Assembly: GCF_023336755.1 (NCBI RefSeq)
Contig: NZ_JALZWP010000011.1
Coordinates: forward strand, 1 to 64,000
Reading direction: 5' to 3'
Source: Roseinatronobacter domitianus
Lineage (GTDB): Bacteria; Pseudomonadota; Alphaproteobacteria; Rhodobacterales; Rhodobacteraceae
DNA: 64,000 bases
The notes beneath the pieces were generated by a model that had not been told where the DNA came from, ran no database searches, and was given only the letters and a program-made list of their open reading frames with translations. Below are positions 27,249-35,586 of the stretch, in pieces. Every line of letters begins with the position of its first letter. The first letter of the stretch is position 1. The translations under genes were made by a program, and so were the position numbers.

Positions 27249-27667
27249 AATCGGTCATATTTGAAACCGGGGCGCGCTTGCTGGTTGCCCTGATCTTCGT
27301 GTTCTCACTGTTCATGTTGCTGCGCGGGCATAACCTGCCCGGTGGCGGTTTTATCGGCGGGCTTTTGGGGGCGGTGTCATTCATTGTCTACTCCTTGGCA
27401 AAAGGCCCGGCCGAAGCCCGCAAGGCGCTTCACATGGCGCCGGAAACCATCGCTGCCATTGGCCTTGGCATTGCGCTTCTGGCCGGGTTGCTTTCGTTTT
27501 TCATGGGCGATCCGCTCTTCACCGGCCAGTGGTTCTGGATTGGGGGGGACAGCTACGACACCGCCGTCTTTGCTCCAAACAGCATCCTGGTGTTCGACAT
27601 TGGCGTTTACCTTGTGGTGCTGGGCGGAATCCTCAGCCTCGCCTTTGCTTTCGACGAGGAGACCTGA
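27245..27667 (+). CDS. mrpB: Mrp antiporter subunit B
   Basis: A 140-residue MnhB-domain protein with four predicted membrane helices. The pattern LRGHNLPGGGFIGGLLGA near residues 22-39 is typical of MrpB. It overlaps the mrpA stop by four bases (ATGA) and is followed by mrpC after three bases. It forms part of the membrane complex of Mrp. Confidence 0.94.
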   Translation: MKSVIFETGARLLVALIFVFSLFMLLRGHNLPGGGFIGGLLGAVSFIVYSLAKGPAEARKALHMAPETIAAIGLGIALLAGLLSFFMGDPLFTGQWFWIGGDSYDTAVFAPNSILVFDIGVYLVVLGGILSLAFAFDEET

Positions 27668-27670
27668 ACC

Positions 27671-28036
27671 ATGGAAAGCCTGACTGCCATTTTAATAGGC
27701 GTGCTGACGGCTGCGGCCGTCTACATGATGTTAGCGCGAAACATCATGCGCTTCATGTTCGGTCTGATCCTGCTGTCGAATGCTGTGAACTTGACCATCT
27801 TTACCGCCGGTCGCATGACCAAGGGTGAACCGGCCCTGGTGCCCTATGGTCAGGACGCACCCCTGACTGACATCGGAAATGCCCTACCCCAAGCCCTGGT
27901 GCTGACCGCCATCGTGATCGGCTTTGGATTGCTGGCGTTCCTGTTGGCACTGGTGTTCGAAGCGTATCGCCGCCTGCACGTCGTCGATACCGACGCGATG
28001 CGCCATGCAGAACCCAAGGAGGATACCACGAAATGA
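27671..28036 (+). CDS. mrpC: Mrp antiporter subunit C (NuoK-like)
   Basis: A 121-residue protein with three predicted helices, homologous to NuoK of complex I. NIMRFMFGLILLSNAVNLTI near residues 22-41 and the helix with LPQALVLTAIVIGFGLLAFL are characteristic. Four-base overlap with mrpD. Confidence 0.94.
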   Translation: MESLTAILIGVLTAAAVYMMLARNIMRFMFGLILLSNAVNLTIFTAGRMTKGEPALVPYGQDAPLTDIGNALPQALVLTAIVIGFGLLAFLLALVFEAYRRLHVVDTDAMRHAEPKEDTTK

Positions 28037-29532
28037 GTTGGGTTCTGGTTATGCCGCTTGTGATTCCGTTCATCACGGCGGTGATCGCGTTCATATTACG
28101 CAATTCCCCAGCCAATCGGTGGGTGTCCGTTGTCGGATCGGTTCTGGCACTTGTTGCCGCCGCGGTCCTGATGGTTTCCGTTCTGAAAGAAGGGGTCGTC
28201 GCCGCGCAGATGTCGAACTGGAGCGCTCCATTTGGCATTACTCTGGTGGCGGATTACCTAAGTGCAGTCATGGTTGTCATCACCGCGATCACAGGGTTGG
28301 CAACCACTGTCTACGCACTTGGCGAGATCCCAGAAGAAACAGAGAAACTTGGCTTTTATGCCCTGTTCCAGACCCTGCTTGCCGGGGTCACAGGGGCCTT
28401 TCTGACAGGCGACCTGTTTAACCTATATGTCTGGTTCGAGGTGATGCTGATCGCATCCTTCTCTTTGCTGGTCATCGGGGGCGGCAAAGAAAGGCTGGAT
28501 GCGGGCATCAAATACGTTGCGCTCAACCTTGTCTCTACCTTGGTATTTCTGTCCGGGATCGGCATGCTCTACGGTGTCACCGGGACGTTGAACATGGCCG
28601 ACCTGCGCGGCGCCGTTGCCGCGGCAGAAAACCAAGGTTTGATAACCGTGATCGCGATGATGTTCATGGTGGGCTTTGGTGTGAAGGCCGCGGTATTTCC
28701 ATTGTTTTTCTGGTTGCCCGCCAGCTATCACACCCCCTATTTCGCGGTGTCGGCGGTATTCGCCGGGTTGCTGACGAAAGTGGGTGTCTACGCATTGATG
28801 CGCATGTTCAGCCTCGTCTTTGTTGGCGATATTGGCTTTACCCATGAAATACTGCTCTGGGTGTCATTGCTGACCATGTTCACAGGGGTGATCGGTGCGG
28901 CCGCACAAACGGATTTCCGCAAAATCCTGTCATTTCACATCATCAGCCAGATCGGCTACATGACCTTGGGCTTGGCCCTGTTCACGCCTTTGGCACTGAT
29001 GGGCGGCGTATTCTACCTCGTGCACCACATCATCGTGAAGGCAAACCTGTTCTTTGTCGCAGGCCTCGCCCGACAGTATGCCGGAAGCACCGATCTGAAC
29101 CGAATTGGCGGGCTGTATAAATCCGCCCCCTTGCTGGCGGCTTTGTTCATCATCCCGGCCTTTTCGCTGGCCGGATTCCCGCCCTTGTCCGGTTTCTGGG
29201 CGAAATACCTGATCGTGAAGGCGGCCTTGGAACTGAATTTCTGGTTCGTGACCTTCGTGTCTTTGTTCGTCGGTTTGCTGACCATCTATTCCATGACCAA
29301 GATCTGGGCCATGGCATTCTGGAAACCGCATCCAGACGGAATTGACCCCACCCCCAACCGCGCACCGCCGCAGGTAACACGGGCCATGATCCTGCCGATT
29401 GCCGCGCTGGCCGCGATGACCATCGTCATCGGGTTCTACCCGGAACCCTTCGTTCAATTTGCCGAGACAGCGGCAAACCAGCTTCTGGACCCAACTGACT
29501 ACGTCACGACTGTTCTGGGGGTGCAACCATGA
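28033..29532 (+). CDS. mrpD: Mrp antiporter subunit D (NuoN/M-like)
   Basis: A 499-residue membrane protein with about 14 helices, related to the antiporter-like subunits of complex I. Conserved regions are NLYVWFEVMLIASFSLL (with the key Glu), VKAAVFPLFFWLPASYHTPY and FHIISQIGYMTLGLALF. It overlaps mrpC and mrpE by four bases each. It provides one of the two ion-translocating channels of the complex. Confidence 0.95.
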   Translation: MSWVLVMPLVIPFITAVIAFILRNSPANRWVSVVGSVLALVAAAVLMVSVLKEGVVAAQMSNWSAPFGITLVADYLSAVMVVITAITGLATTVYALGEIPEETEKLGFYALFQTLLAGVTGAFLTGDLFNLYVWFEVMLIASFSLLVIGGGKERLDAGIKYVALNLVSTLVFLSGIGMLYGVTGTLNMADLRGAVAAAENQGLITVIAMMFMVGFGVKAAVFPLFFWLPASYHTPYFAVSAVFAGLLTKVGVYALMRMFSLVFVGDIGFTHEILLWVSLLTMFTGVIGAAAQTDFRKILSFHIISQIGYMTLGLALFTPLALMGGVFYLVHHIIVKANLFFVAGLARQYAGSTDLNRIGGLYKSAPLLAALFIIPAFSLAGFPPLSGFWAKYLIVKAALELNFWFVTFVSLFVGLLTIYSMTKIWAMAFWKPHPDGIDPTPNRAPPQVTRAMILPIAALAAMTIVIGFYPEPFVQFAETAANQLLDPTDYVTTVLGVQP

Positions 29533-30008
29533 ACGGCTTCTTGTTCAATCTGCTGTTGGCTTTTGCTTGGGCCGTGATGACAGGGGATTACAGCCTTAGC
29601 TCGCTTACGACTGGCGCTGTCCTTGGGTTTGTCGCGCTCTGGCTGTCGCAACCTCTGACAGGCATTGACCGGCTGTATTTCAAACGTCTGTATCGCATTA
29701 TATATCTGAGCCTGTTTTTCCTGTGGGAATTGCTGCTGTCCTCGGTAGAGGTCGCGTGGGACGTGATACGCCCTGTGCCCCGCAACAACCCTGGGCTGAT
29801 CGACATCCCGCTGACGGTCAAGAACGACTTCGAGATATTGCTGCTGACCAATCTCATCTCCCTGACACCGGGCACGCTTAGCGTAGATGTGTCCGAGGAC
29901 CGTAAGATACTAACCGTGCACGCCATGTTCGCGGATGACCCCGACGCGCTATGTAAAGATATCAAGGATGGGTTCGAGCGCCTAATCATGGGAGTGTTTG
30001 AGACATGA
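29529..30008 (+). CDS. mrpE: Mrp antiporter subunit E
   Basis: A 159-residue protein with two N-terminal membrane segments and a cytoplasmic C-terminal domain. The segment LLLTNLISLTPGTLSVDVSE is the family hallmark (MnhE). Four-base overlaps with mrpD and mrpF. Confidence 0.94.
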   Translation: MNGFLFNLLLAFAWAVMTGDYSLSSLTTGAVLGFVALWLSQPLTGIDRLYFKRLYRIIYLSLFFLWELLLSSVEVAWDVIRPVPRNNPGLIDIPLTVKNDFEILLLTNLISLTPGTLSVDVSEDRKILTVHAMFADDPDALCKDIKDGFERLIMGVFET

Positions 30009-30331
30009 CATCTGCCGTATTTCTGTCCATGGCAATTCAGATTTCGTTGTTCCTGATCCTTCTGGGGCTGGCCGTTGCGCTGATCCGCCTGGTCAAGGGA
30101 CCATCCTTGGCAGACCGTGTGGTTGCCCTTGATATGATGACCGTTACGATCATCTCTTTTTGCGGCGTCTATGCCGTATTCATGGATGAACCATCATTTC
30201 TGGACGTGGCCATCGTGCTGGCATTGGTCGGGTTCCTGGCAACTGTCGCACTGGCGCGCTACGCTGAAAAGCGCTTTCAACAAGAAGACGCGGAACGCGC
30301 CGACCCCGAAAAGGAGCAGTCAGATGGCTGA
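30005..30331 (+). CDS. mrpF: Mrp antiporter subunit F
   Basis: A 108-residue protein with three predicted helices; LIRLVKGPSLADRVVALD near residues 27-44 is the MrpF signature. The C-terminus is charged and cytoplasmic. Its stop overlaps the mrpG start by eight bases. Confidence 0.94.
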   Translation: MTSAVFLSMAIQISLFLILLGLAVALIRLVKGPSLADRVVALDMMTVTIISFCGVYAVFMDEPSFLDVAIVLALVGFLATVALARYAEKRFQQEDAERADPEKEQSDG

Positions 30332-30632
30332 TATTGTGATCGGTGCATTGCTTTTGGCTGGCTCTGGGTTTGTGCTGATCGCCGCAATCGGCATTGTGCG
30401 TCTGCCTGACCTGCTGACGCGGATGCATGCCTCGACCAAGGCCGGGACGCTGGGCGCATTGCTTGTTCTAGCGGGTCTTGCCCTGCATCAAGGGACGGGC
30501 GATATCATCAGCAAGGTTATTGCGGCAGCGCTGTTCCTACTGCTGACCGCCCCGATTTCGGCGCATATGATCGGACGCGCCCATGCGAAGCGCACGAAAT
30601 CGCTTCAGGGCAAGCCGGACAATGCCGACTGA
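30324..30632 (+). CDS. mrpG: Mrp antiporter subunit G
   Basis: A 102-residue protein starting at the ATG at 30324, preceded by AAGGAG. Three predicted helices and the MnhG signature IGIVRLPDLLTRMHASTKAG are present. The frame opens further upstream within mrpF but the family N-terminus begins here. It is the last gene of the mrp operon and converges with ggpS after 27 bases, with no visible terminator. Confidence 0.94.
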   Translation: MADIVIGALLLAGSGFVLIAAIGIVRLPDLLTRMHASTKAGTLGALLVLAGLALHQGTGDIISKVIAAALFLLLTAPISAHMIGRAHAKRTKSLQGKPDNAD

Positions 30633-30659
30633 ATGTCGGCGGCACAGAGGGGCGAGGGC

Positions 30660-32180
30660 TTAGGCGGCTGGGGCCATATGTGGACCTGTTCCATGGCGCT
30701 CGCGTTGCAGCGTGCGGAAATGCGCCATTTCGGAATGGGTCCATGCGGCAATGTCCCAAGTCCGGGCAGACCGGCGCAGGGCAGCCATGCGCGCGCTGGC
30801 CTCTTCCATCCCCATGGACAATGCCTGCTCCAAAGCCGAGTCCATCGAGGAATGCGAAAACGGGTTGACTGGGATTGCCCCATCCAGCAGCACCGCGCAG
30901 CCGGCGAATTCCGACAAGATCAGCGCGCCTGGGTGGGTCAGATCCCGCGCGGCGCAAAATTCGGACGCCACAAGGTTCAGCCCATCCGCCAGCGGCGTGA
31001 TAGATGCCATATCGGCCGCACGGTAATAAGCCACAAGCTGCGCGAGCGGAATCGCCTTGCTGACCAAAGTGACAGGCTGCCAGTCGAAACTGCCAAAGCT
31101 TCCATTGATCCGCCCGACCAGCCCTTCGATCGCGTCCTGAACTTCGGCATAGGCAGTCATGTTGCGGTTCGCGCCAACCGAAACCAACATCAGCCGAACC
31201 TTGCCTCGCAGATCGGAACGACGGGTCAAAAGCCGCTCAAAGGCTTCAAGCTGTTCAATATTTCCCTTGGTATAGTCGGTCCGCGATACTGATAAGATTA
31301 ACTTTGTTTCGCCAAGCTCCGCACGAATTTCGCGCACGCGCTCTGCCACTTCCGGCTTTTGCGCCAGTTCCTGAATGTAGTCGAAATTTACCCCGACAGG
31401 ATTGGTATGCACGCAGGTCGTGGACCCCATATGCTCCAGCATCAGCGGCATACGCCGGTCATTCAACGCAACACCCGTGGCGGACAACGTGCTGGGTGTT
31501 TCAGCCTCTGACACCAGCTTTGCACCCTTTATGGATCGCACCACAGCGGCGAAATTCTGGGCGTAGCGCGGGATGTGAAAGCCCACGCTGTCGCAGGTCA
31601 TCAAGCTGCCGATAATCTCTTCGCGCCACGGCAGCACGTTGAACATATCCGGCCCCGGAAACGGCGTGTGATGAAAGAAACAGATCGTGGCATTAGGTTT
31701 CAACTGCCGCAGATAGCCCGGCACCAGCCACAGGTTATAGTCATGCACCCAGATCACAGCTTCATCGGTGGCCTGTTCGGCGGCAGCTTCGGCAAAAGCC
31801 CAGTTCACAGCACGAAAGGTCGGCCAATCGACAGGATCATAATTGTAGCGTTCCTTGAACCCGTGCAGGATCGGCCAGAAGGCTTCTTTGCTGGTCACGT
31901 GGTAAAAGCTGCTGACCTGCTCTTTTGTCAGTGGAAGTCGGCTGACAGTGTAGGTGCCGAAACTGTCTGAAATCTCTATCACCGGCTCGAAACCGGGATT
32001 GGCGGTATCCTCGGCCTCTTTCCACGCGACCCATGCGCCACGATTGGCCTGCCCCAAAAACCCCTTCATCGTAGGCACAATCCCGTTCGGGCTGGAGTTT
32101 TCACGATACTGCACCTGCCCATCCTCGATCACCTCCTCATAGGGTTGGCGGTGGTAAACGATCACAAGGTCCGATTTCAT
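30660..32180 (-). CDS. ggpS: Glucosylglycerol-phosphate synthase (GT20)
   Basis: A 506-residue GT20 glycosyltransferase related to trehalose-phosphate synthase. It resembles cyanobacterial GgpS more than OtsA: the N-terminus LVIVYHRQPYEEVIEDG with NSSPNGIVPT, FYHVTSKEAFWPILHGF, WVHDYNLWLVPGYLRQLKP, FFHHTPFPGPDMFNVLPWRE and ITPLADGLNLVASEF. GgpS joins ADP- or GDP-glucose and glycerol-3-phosphate to give glucosylglycerol phosphate, precursor of a compatible solute for salt stress. It overlaps the HAD phosphatase gene by four bases, supporting a synthase-phosphatase pair. Trehalose-phosphate synthase activity is the alternative. Confidence 0.85.
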   Translation of the reverse strand: MKSDLVIVYHRQPYEEVIEDGQVQYRENSSPNGIVPTMKGFLGQANRGAWVAWKEAEDTANPGFEPVIEISDSFGTYTVSRLPLTKEQVSSFYHVTSKEAFWPILHGFKERYNYDPVDWPTFRAVNWAFAEAAAEQATDEAVIWVHDYNLWLVPGYLRQLKPNATICFFHHTPFPGPDMFNVLPWREEIIGSLMTCDSVGFHIPRYAQNFAAVVRSIKGAKLVSEAETPSTLSATGVALNDRRMPLMLEHMGSTTCVHTNPVGVNFDYIQELAQKPEVAERVREIRAELGETKLILSVSRTDYTKGNIEQLEAFERLLTRRSDLRGKVRLMLVSVGANRNMTAYAEVQDAIEGLVGRINGSFGSFDWQPVTLVSKAIPLAQLVAYYRAADMASITPLADGLNLVASEFCAARDLTHPGALILSEFAGCAVLLDGAIPVNPFSHSSMDSALEQALSMGMEEASARMAALRRSARTWDIAAWTHSEMAHFRTLQRERHGTGPHMAPAA

Positions 32181-32956
32181 AGCGGCAGCTCCGGTGGGGT
32201 TGCGTGCAGGGTGTGGGCGTGAATGGCTTCGATAATTCCACCTGCGCCAATATGGCGGCAGCGATGCGCGCGCGGCAGATGGGCGGTCGCGTTCAAAAGT
32301 TCAGCTTCAGAGCCACCGACCAGCGCGCCATGCAGACCCGTTTCAAACATGGACAGGTCGTTGAGCGTGTCGCCCGCGACCAGCACGCGCTCCGCTTCAA
32401 GCCCCAGATGCGCGATGAGCCGTAGCAGCGACGGCCCCTTGCTGACGCCGCGCGGCAATACATCAACAAAGCACCCATGCGAGACGATGGTATCGACTGC
32501 CAAATCCTCAAGCACGGTCAGCGCCGCGCGATCAAAGCTGGTATCGTATTCGTAGGATAACCGGTGGCGAAAAGGGACATTTTGTAACCGTAGCCCACCG
32601 ACCGACAGAAGCCGCGCTTGCACCTCTGTCGCCAATCCGTGCCAAGCTTGTGTGATCGGCATTTCAAGGTCGATCATGGGCTGGACGCGGCCAGACTCGA
32701 ATCGCGCGATGGTCGTTCCGACATCCCCGATCACAAATTCCGGGCTGGGCACGGTGCCATCCGCGCACAGGCTACCAATGAAGTCCGGATCGCGGCCAGT
32801 GACGAATATTAGCTGGACATCGGGCTGTTCGCGCAACCAATCGTAAAGCATGCGACGATGTTGCGGGCTACCGCCCAGAAAGGTTCCGTCCAGATCGGTG
32901 GCCAGCACCATTCGGGTGCTCTGCCCGGCCATGGGGCGGTGTGACAGGGTATCCAT
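32177..32956 (-). CDS. HAD-IIB phosphatase, probably glucosylglycerol-phosphate phosphatase
   Basis: A 259-residue HAD hydrolase of the sucrose/mannosyl-phosphatase type. Motif I is DLDGT (Asp21 and Asp23), motif II is FVTGRD, motif III is the Lys in SKGPSLLRL and motif IV is AGDTLNDLSMF. The cap domain inserted between motifs II and III selects the sugar phosphate. It precedes ggpS and overlaps it by four bases, so it likely removes phosphate from glucosylglycerol phosphate. It appears distinct from the cyanobacterial GgpP (StpA) family. In-frame ATGs at residues 9 and 16 are possible starts. Confidence 0.82.
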   Translation of the reverse strand: MDTLSHRPMAGQSTRMVLATDLDGTFLGGSPQHRRMLYDWLREQPDVQLIFVTGRDPDFIGSLCADGTVPSPEFVIGDVGTTIARFESGRVQPMIDLEMPITQAWHGLATEVQARLLSVGGLRLQNVPFRHRLSYEYDTSFDRAALTVLEDLAVDTIVSHGCFVDVLPRGVSKGPSLLRLIAHLGLEAERVLVAGDTLNDLSMFETGLHGALVGGSEAELLNATAHLPRAHRCRHIGAGGIIEAIHAHTLHATPPELPL

Positions 32957-33024
32957 AGAGCAAAGATGGACGCTGCGCGGCTTGGGTCCAAGCCAAGCCC
33001 GGACAGGAAGATACGAAACCTCAC

Positions 33025-33060
33025 CAAAAAAAGAAACCGCCCAAAATATGGGCGGTTTCT
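33025..33060 (-). terminator. Intrinsic terminator of cspA
   Basis: AGAAACCGCCCA (33032-33043) pairs perfectly with TGGGCGGTTTCT (33049-33060) around a 5-base loop. On the minus strand it is followed by a run of T (plus-strand A-run at 33025-33032). It lies 32 bases after the cspA stop and insulates the HAD-ggpS operon. Confidence 0.85.
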
Positions 33061-33091
33061 AAAATTCTTGCCCACAAAATGGGCGGTCGAT

Positions 33092-33298
33092 TTAGGCGAG
33101 TGCCAGGTTCGACGCAGATTCGCGGCCATCACGACCTTTTTCCAGATCGAAAGTCACTTTCTGACCATCGTCCAGACCGCGCAGGCCAGCGCGCTCAACA
33201 GCGGAGATGTGCACGAACACATCCTTGGAACCGCCATCGGGTTGAATGAAGCCAAAACCTTTGGTTGCGTTAAACCATTTCACGGTGCCAGTGGCCAT
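33092..33298 (-). CDS. Cold shock protein (CspA family)
   Basis: A 68-residue single cold-shock domain with both RNA-binding motifs: KGFGFIQ (RNP1) and VFVHIS (RNP2). It binds single-stranded nucleic acids and acts as an RNA chaperone. The start has TAGGAGA upstream. About 165 bases lie between it and the gap stop upstream; these could hold a long 5' leader, as in many cold-shock genes. A clear intrinsic terminator follows. Confidence 0.95.
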   Translation of the reverse strand: MATGTVKWFNATKGFGFIQPDGGSKDVFVHISAVERAGLRGLDDGQKVTFDLEKGRDGRESASNLALA

Positions 33299-33463
33299 GT
33301 GAATTCTCCTAATAGTGTGTCACTGCCCACGAAATGCGGCAGCTCGGCTCAGTCAGTGCAAGATCGATATCACTGTGGCCGGTAAAGGAGAACAGTCGTC
33401 GATAGAGGTAACATCGCAGGCATTTCCATACATGGGCACCATGCGTCTGGCAAGGAAATTCGC

Positions 33464-34444
33464 TCAGGGTAGCGCCGATAGACGCGCGGCCATATCCAAC
33501 ATACGACAGGAAAAGCCCCATTCATTGTCATACCAACCAAAGACCCGCAGCATGCCGCCGCTGGTCTGTTGAGTCTCTGCCAACGCCATGACGATGCTTT
33601 CTGGCCGTGCCCGCAGGTCGGTGGACACCAGCGGCCGGTCGGTCCAGCCGATCACCCCGCCCGCCCTTTGCATGGCGTGGTTAACCTGATCGACGGTCGC
33701 GGGCCGCTCCAACATGACACATAGATCGACCGCCGAGACAGAGGCCGTCGGCACCCGCACCGCGGCCCCCAGTAAACGACCTTCCAGTTCGGGCAAGACA
33801 CGTTCCACCAGCTTTTGCGCGCTGGTCGTTGTGGGCACCATCGACAGCGCCGCAGCGCGCGAGCGTGCCGGATCGCCGCGCGGGGCATCCACCGTAGGTT
33901 GGCTGCCCGTGTAGCAATGCACTGTGGTCATAAAGCCCGTCGCAACACCCCATTGATCGTGCAACAACCGCGCCAAGGGCGCGAGCGCATTGGTGGTGCA
34001 GGATGCGTTAGAGATCAGCTTGTGCCGACGGGTTAAGATGCCCTCGTTCGCACCCAGCACAACCGTAACCTCAGCCGCCTCGGACGGGCCAGAGATCAGT
34101 ATCCGCGACGCTCCCGCGCGCAAGCCACGTTCTGCAACCTCCGCTGTGTCGGCGCGACCGGTGCATTCCATGACCAGATCGACACCAGACAGGTCCAGCC
34201 GCGACAGGTCGCGCTCATGCGTCAGGCGCAGGCTTTGCGCGCCGATATGCAACTTGCCGTCAGCGGCCTTTACCGACTGTGGCCACGGTCCGAACACGCT
34301 GTCATATTCAAACAGGTAGGCGCAGGTTTCGGCATCGGCAATATCGTTGATCCCAACGATCTCAATGCCTGGCCAACCGCCTTTCAGCCACGCGCGCACC
34401 ACAGTGCGGCCAATGCGACCAAAGCCGTTCAGAACCACTTTCAT
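33464..34444 (-). CDS. gap: Glyceraldehyde-3-phosphate dehydrogenase family protein
   Basis: A 326-residue GAPDH-family enzyme from the ATG at 34444. It has the cofactor loop NGFGRIGR (residues 6-13), the catalytic Cys149 in SNASCTTN, His176 in TTVHCYTGSQ and the C-terminal WYDNEWGFS. The region TGSQPTVDAPRGDP differs from the more usual TGDQ or TNDQ pattern, so this is a divergent branch; erythrose-4-phosphate dehydrogenase is a possible alternative. It lies just after the bhc operon in the same direction, 58 bases from the bhcD stop, but nothing shows that it belongs to that pathway. Confidence 0.85.
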   Translation of the reverse strand: MKVVLNGFGRIGRTVVRAWLKGGWPGIEIVGINDIADAETCAYLFEYDSVFGPWPQSVKAADGKLHIGAQSLRLTHERDLSRLDLSGVDLVMECTGRADTAEVAERGLRAGASRILISGPSEAAEVTVVLGANEGILTRRHKLISNASCTTNALAPLARLLHDQWGVATGFMTTVHCYTGSQPTVDAPRGDPARSRAAALSMVPTTTSAQKLVERVLPELEGRLLGAAVRVPTASVSAVDLCVMLERPATVDQVNHAMQRAGGVIGWTDRPLVSTDLRARPESIVMALAETQQTSGGMLRVFGWYDNEWGFSCRMLDMAARLSALP

Positions 34445-34502
34445 AACGTGCCCTTCCGCTGCCACGCGCGCAGTTAGACCCGCGCGCGGGTCAGTTGCAA
34501 GG

Positions 34503-35465
34503 CTAGAGCGCGACCTCTATCGCGCTCCCATTGGCACGCGCCAGTTCCACGGCTTTCGACGCCACGGCGATATCCTGCAAACCGACCCCGGTGCCGTCGA
34601 ACAACGTCACCTCCTCGGCACTGGCACGCCCCTTATGGGTGCCGTTGATGACCGCACCGATGGGCGTAATCGCATCCGCCGTAATCAACCCCTGCGCAAT
34701 CGCGTGCTGCGCCTCGCCAATAGAAATGGATTGCGCGACCTCGTCGGTGAACACCGTGGCGCGGGCCAGAAGCGCCGGGTCTACCTCTTGCTTGCCGATC
34801 GTGTCGGTGCCCATGCAAGCGACATGCGTGCCAGGGCGGACATGCGCATCCATCAGGCTGGCCGCAGGGCTGGAGGTGATGGTGATAATCACATCCGCCT
34901 GCGCGCCCAAATCCTCTAGACTGACCTCCTCGAACGGCAGGCCAGCATCAGCAACGGCAGCCGCCAGACGGTCCATCATGTCGGGGTGGTAGTTCCACGC
35001 CACGACCTTCTCGAACTTGCGCTGCCGCAGCGCCGCGCGCATCTGGAATACCGACTGATGGCCTGCGCCAACCATACCCAGCACTTTGCTTTCAGGCCGT
35101 GACAAATGCGCGATCGAAATGGCAGACGCCGCCGCCGTGCGCAAAGCTGTCAGCAGGTTGCCGCCGACAGCCGCTTGCAGAATACCGGTGTCCGGGTCGA
35201 ACAGGAATACGGTTGACTGGTGATTAATGATGCCCTTGGCGGCATTGCCCGGAAAATAGCCCCCTGCCTTCACGCCCAGTTGCGCGCCCGCACGGTCCAA
35301 GCCGGACTTGAAACCATATTGACGCCCCTCGCCCAGCGCCTCGCGCACCACGGGGAAGTTATAGGCGTCATCACGCGCCATGGCGGAGAAAGTGGCTTCG
35401 ACAGCATCGAACGCGCTTTGGTCATCGACAAGCCCGCCAATGGCGGATTCGGGCACGATCCACAT
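34503..35465 (-). CDS. bhcD: Iminosuccinate reductase (ornithine cyclodeaminase/mu-crystallin family)
   Basis: BhcD reduces iminosuccinate to L-aspartate with NADH, the last step of the beta-hydroxyaspartate cycle, regenerating the amino donor. The 320-residue protein begins MWIVPESAIGG at the ATG at 35465, with AGGAGGC upstream. The fold signatures are FDPDTGILQAAVGGNLLTAL, LGMVGAGHQSVFQMRAAL (Rossmann loop) and TITSSPAASLMDAHVRPG. Alone it could be read as an ornithine cyclodeaminase, but the four-gene order and lengths identify bhcD. It is separated from bhcC by 121 bases with a REP-like double hairpin. Confidence 0.92.
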   Translation of the reverse strand: MWIVPESAIGGLVDDQSAFDAVEATFSAMARDDAYNFPVVREALGEGRQYGFKSGLDRAGAQLGVKAGGYFPGNAAKGIINHQSTVFLFDPDTGILQAAVGGNLLTALRTAAASAISIAHLSRPESKVLGMVGAGHQSVFQMRAALRQRKFEKVVAWNYHPDMMDRLAAAVADAGLPFEEVSLEDLGAQADVIITITSSPAASLMDAHVRPGTHVACMGTDTIGKQEVDPALLARATVFTDEVAQSISIGEAQHAIAQGLITADAITPIGAVINGTHKGRASAEEVTLFDGTGVGLQDIAVASKAVELARANGSAIEVAL

Positions 35466-35500
35466 GGGACAGCCTCCTGTTATGGGTGTTCGCAGAGAAA

Positions 35501-35567
35501 GAGGCCCCGGATCAGGTCCGGGGCACGGAGAGTAGGTGCTTGGGCTCCGGACCTGATCCGGAGCCTC
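35501..35567. repeat. REP-like paired palindromes between bhcC and bhcD
   Basis: Two 21-base arms (35501-35521 and 35547-35567) are inverted copies with one mismatch. Each also folds alone: GCCCCGGA-TCAGG-TCCGGGGC (35504-35524) and GCTCCGGA-CCTGA-TCCGGAGC (35544-35564). Such CCGGATC-AGG-TCCGG units look like alphaproteobacterial intergenic palindromes. Here it may protect bhcCBA mRNA or damp bhcD expression. Confidence 0.7.
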
Positions 35568-35586
35568 GCGGTCCTTTGCGGCAAGC

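Noticed and set aside
24972-30632. Possible respiratory complex I (nuo) genes
   Set aside because: NuoL-, NuoK- and NuoN-like proteins occur together with MnhB, MnhE, MnhF and MnhG families and no peripheral nuo subunits, which identifies Mrp.
30660-32180. Trehalose-6-phosphate synthase (otsA)
   Set aside because: The N-terminal YHRQPYEE and SPNGIVPT patterns and the overall sequence fit glucosylglycerol-phosphate synthase better; kept only as an alternative.
35501-35567. CRISPR array
   Set aside because: There are only two inverted units, no direct repeats with regular spacers and no cas genes.
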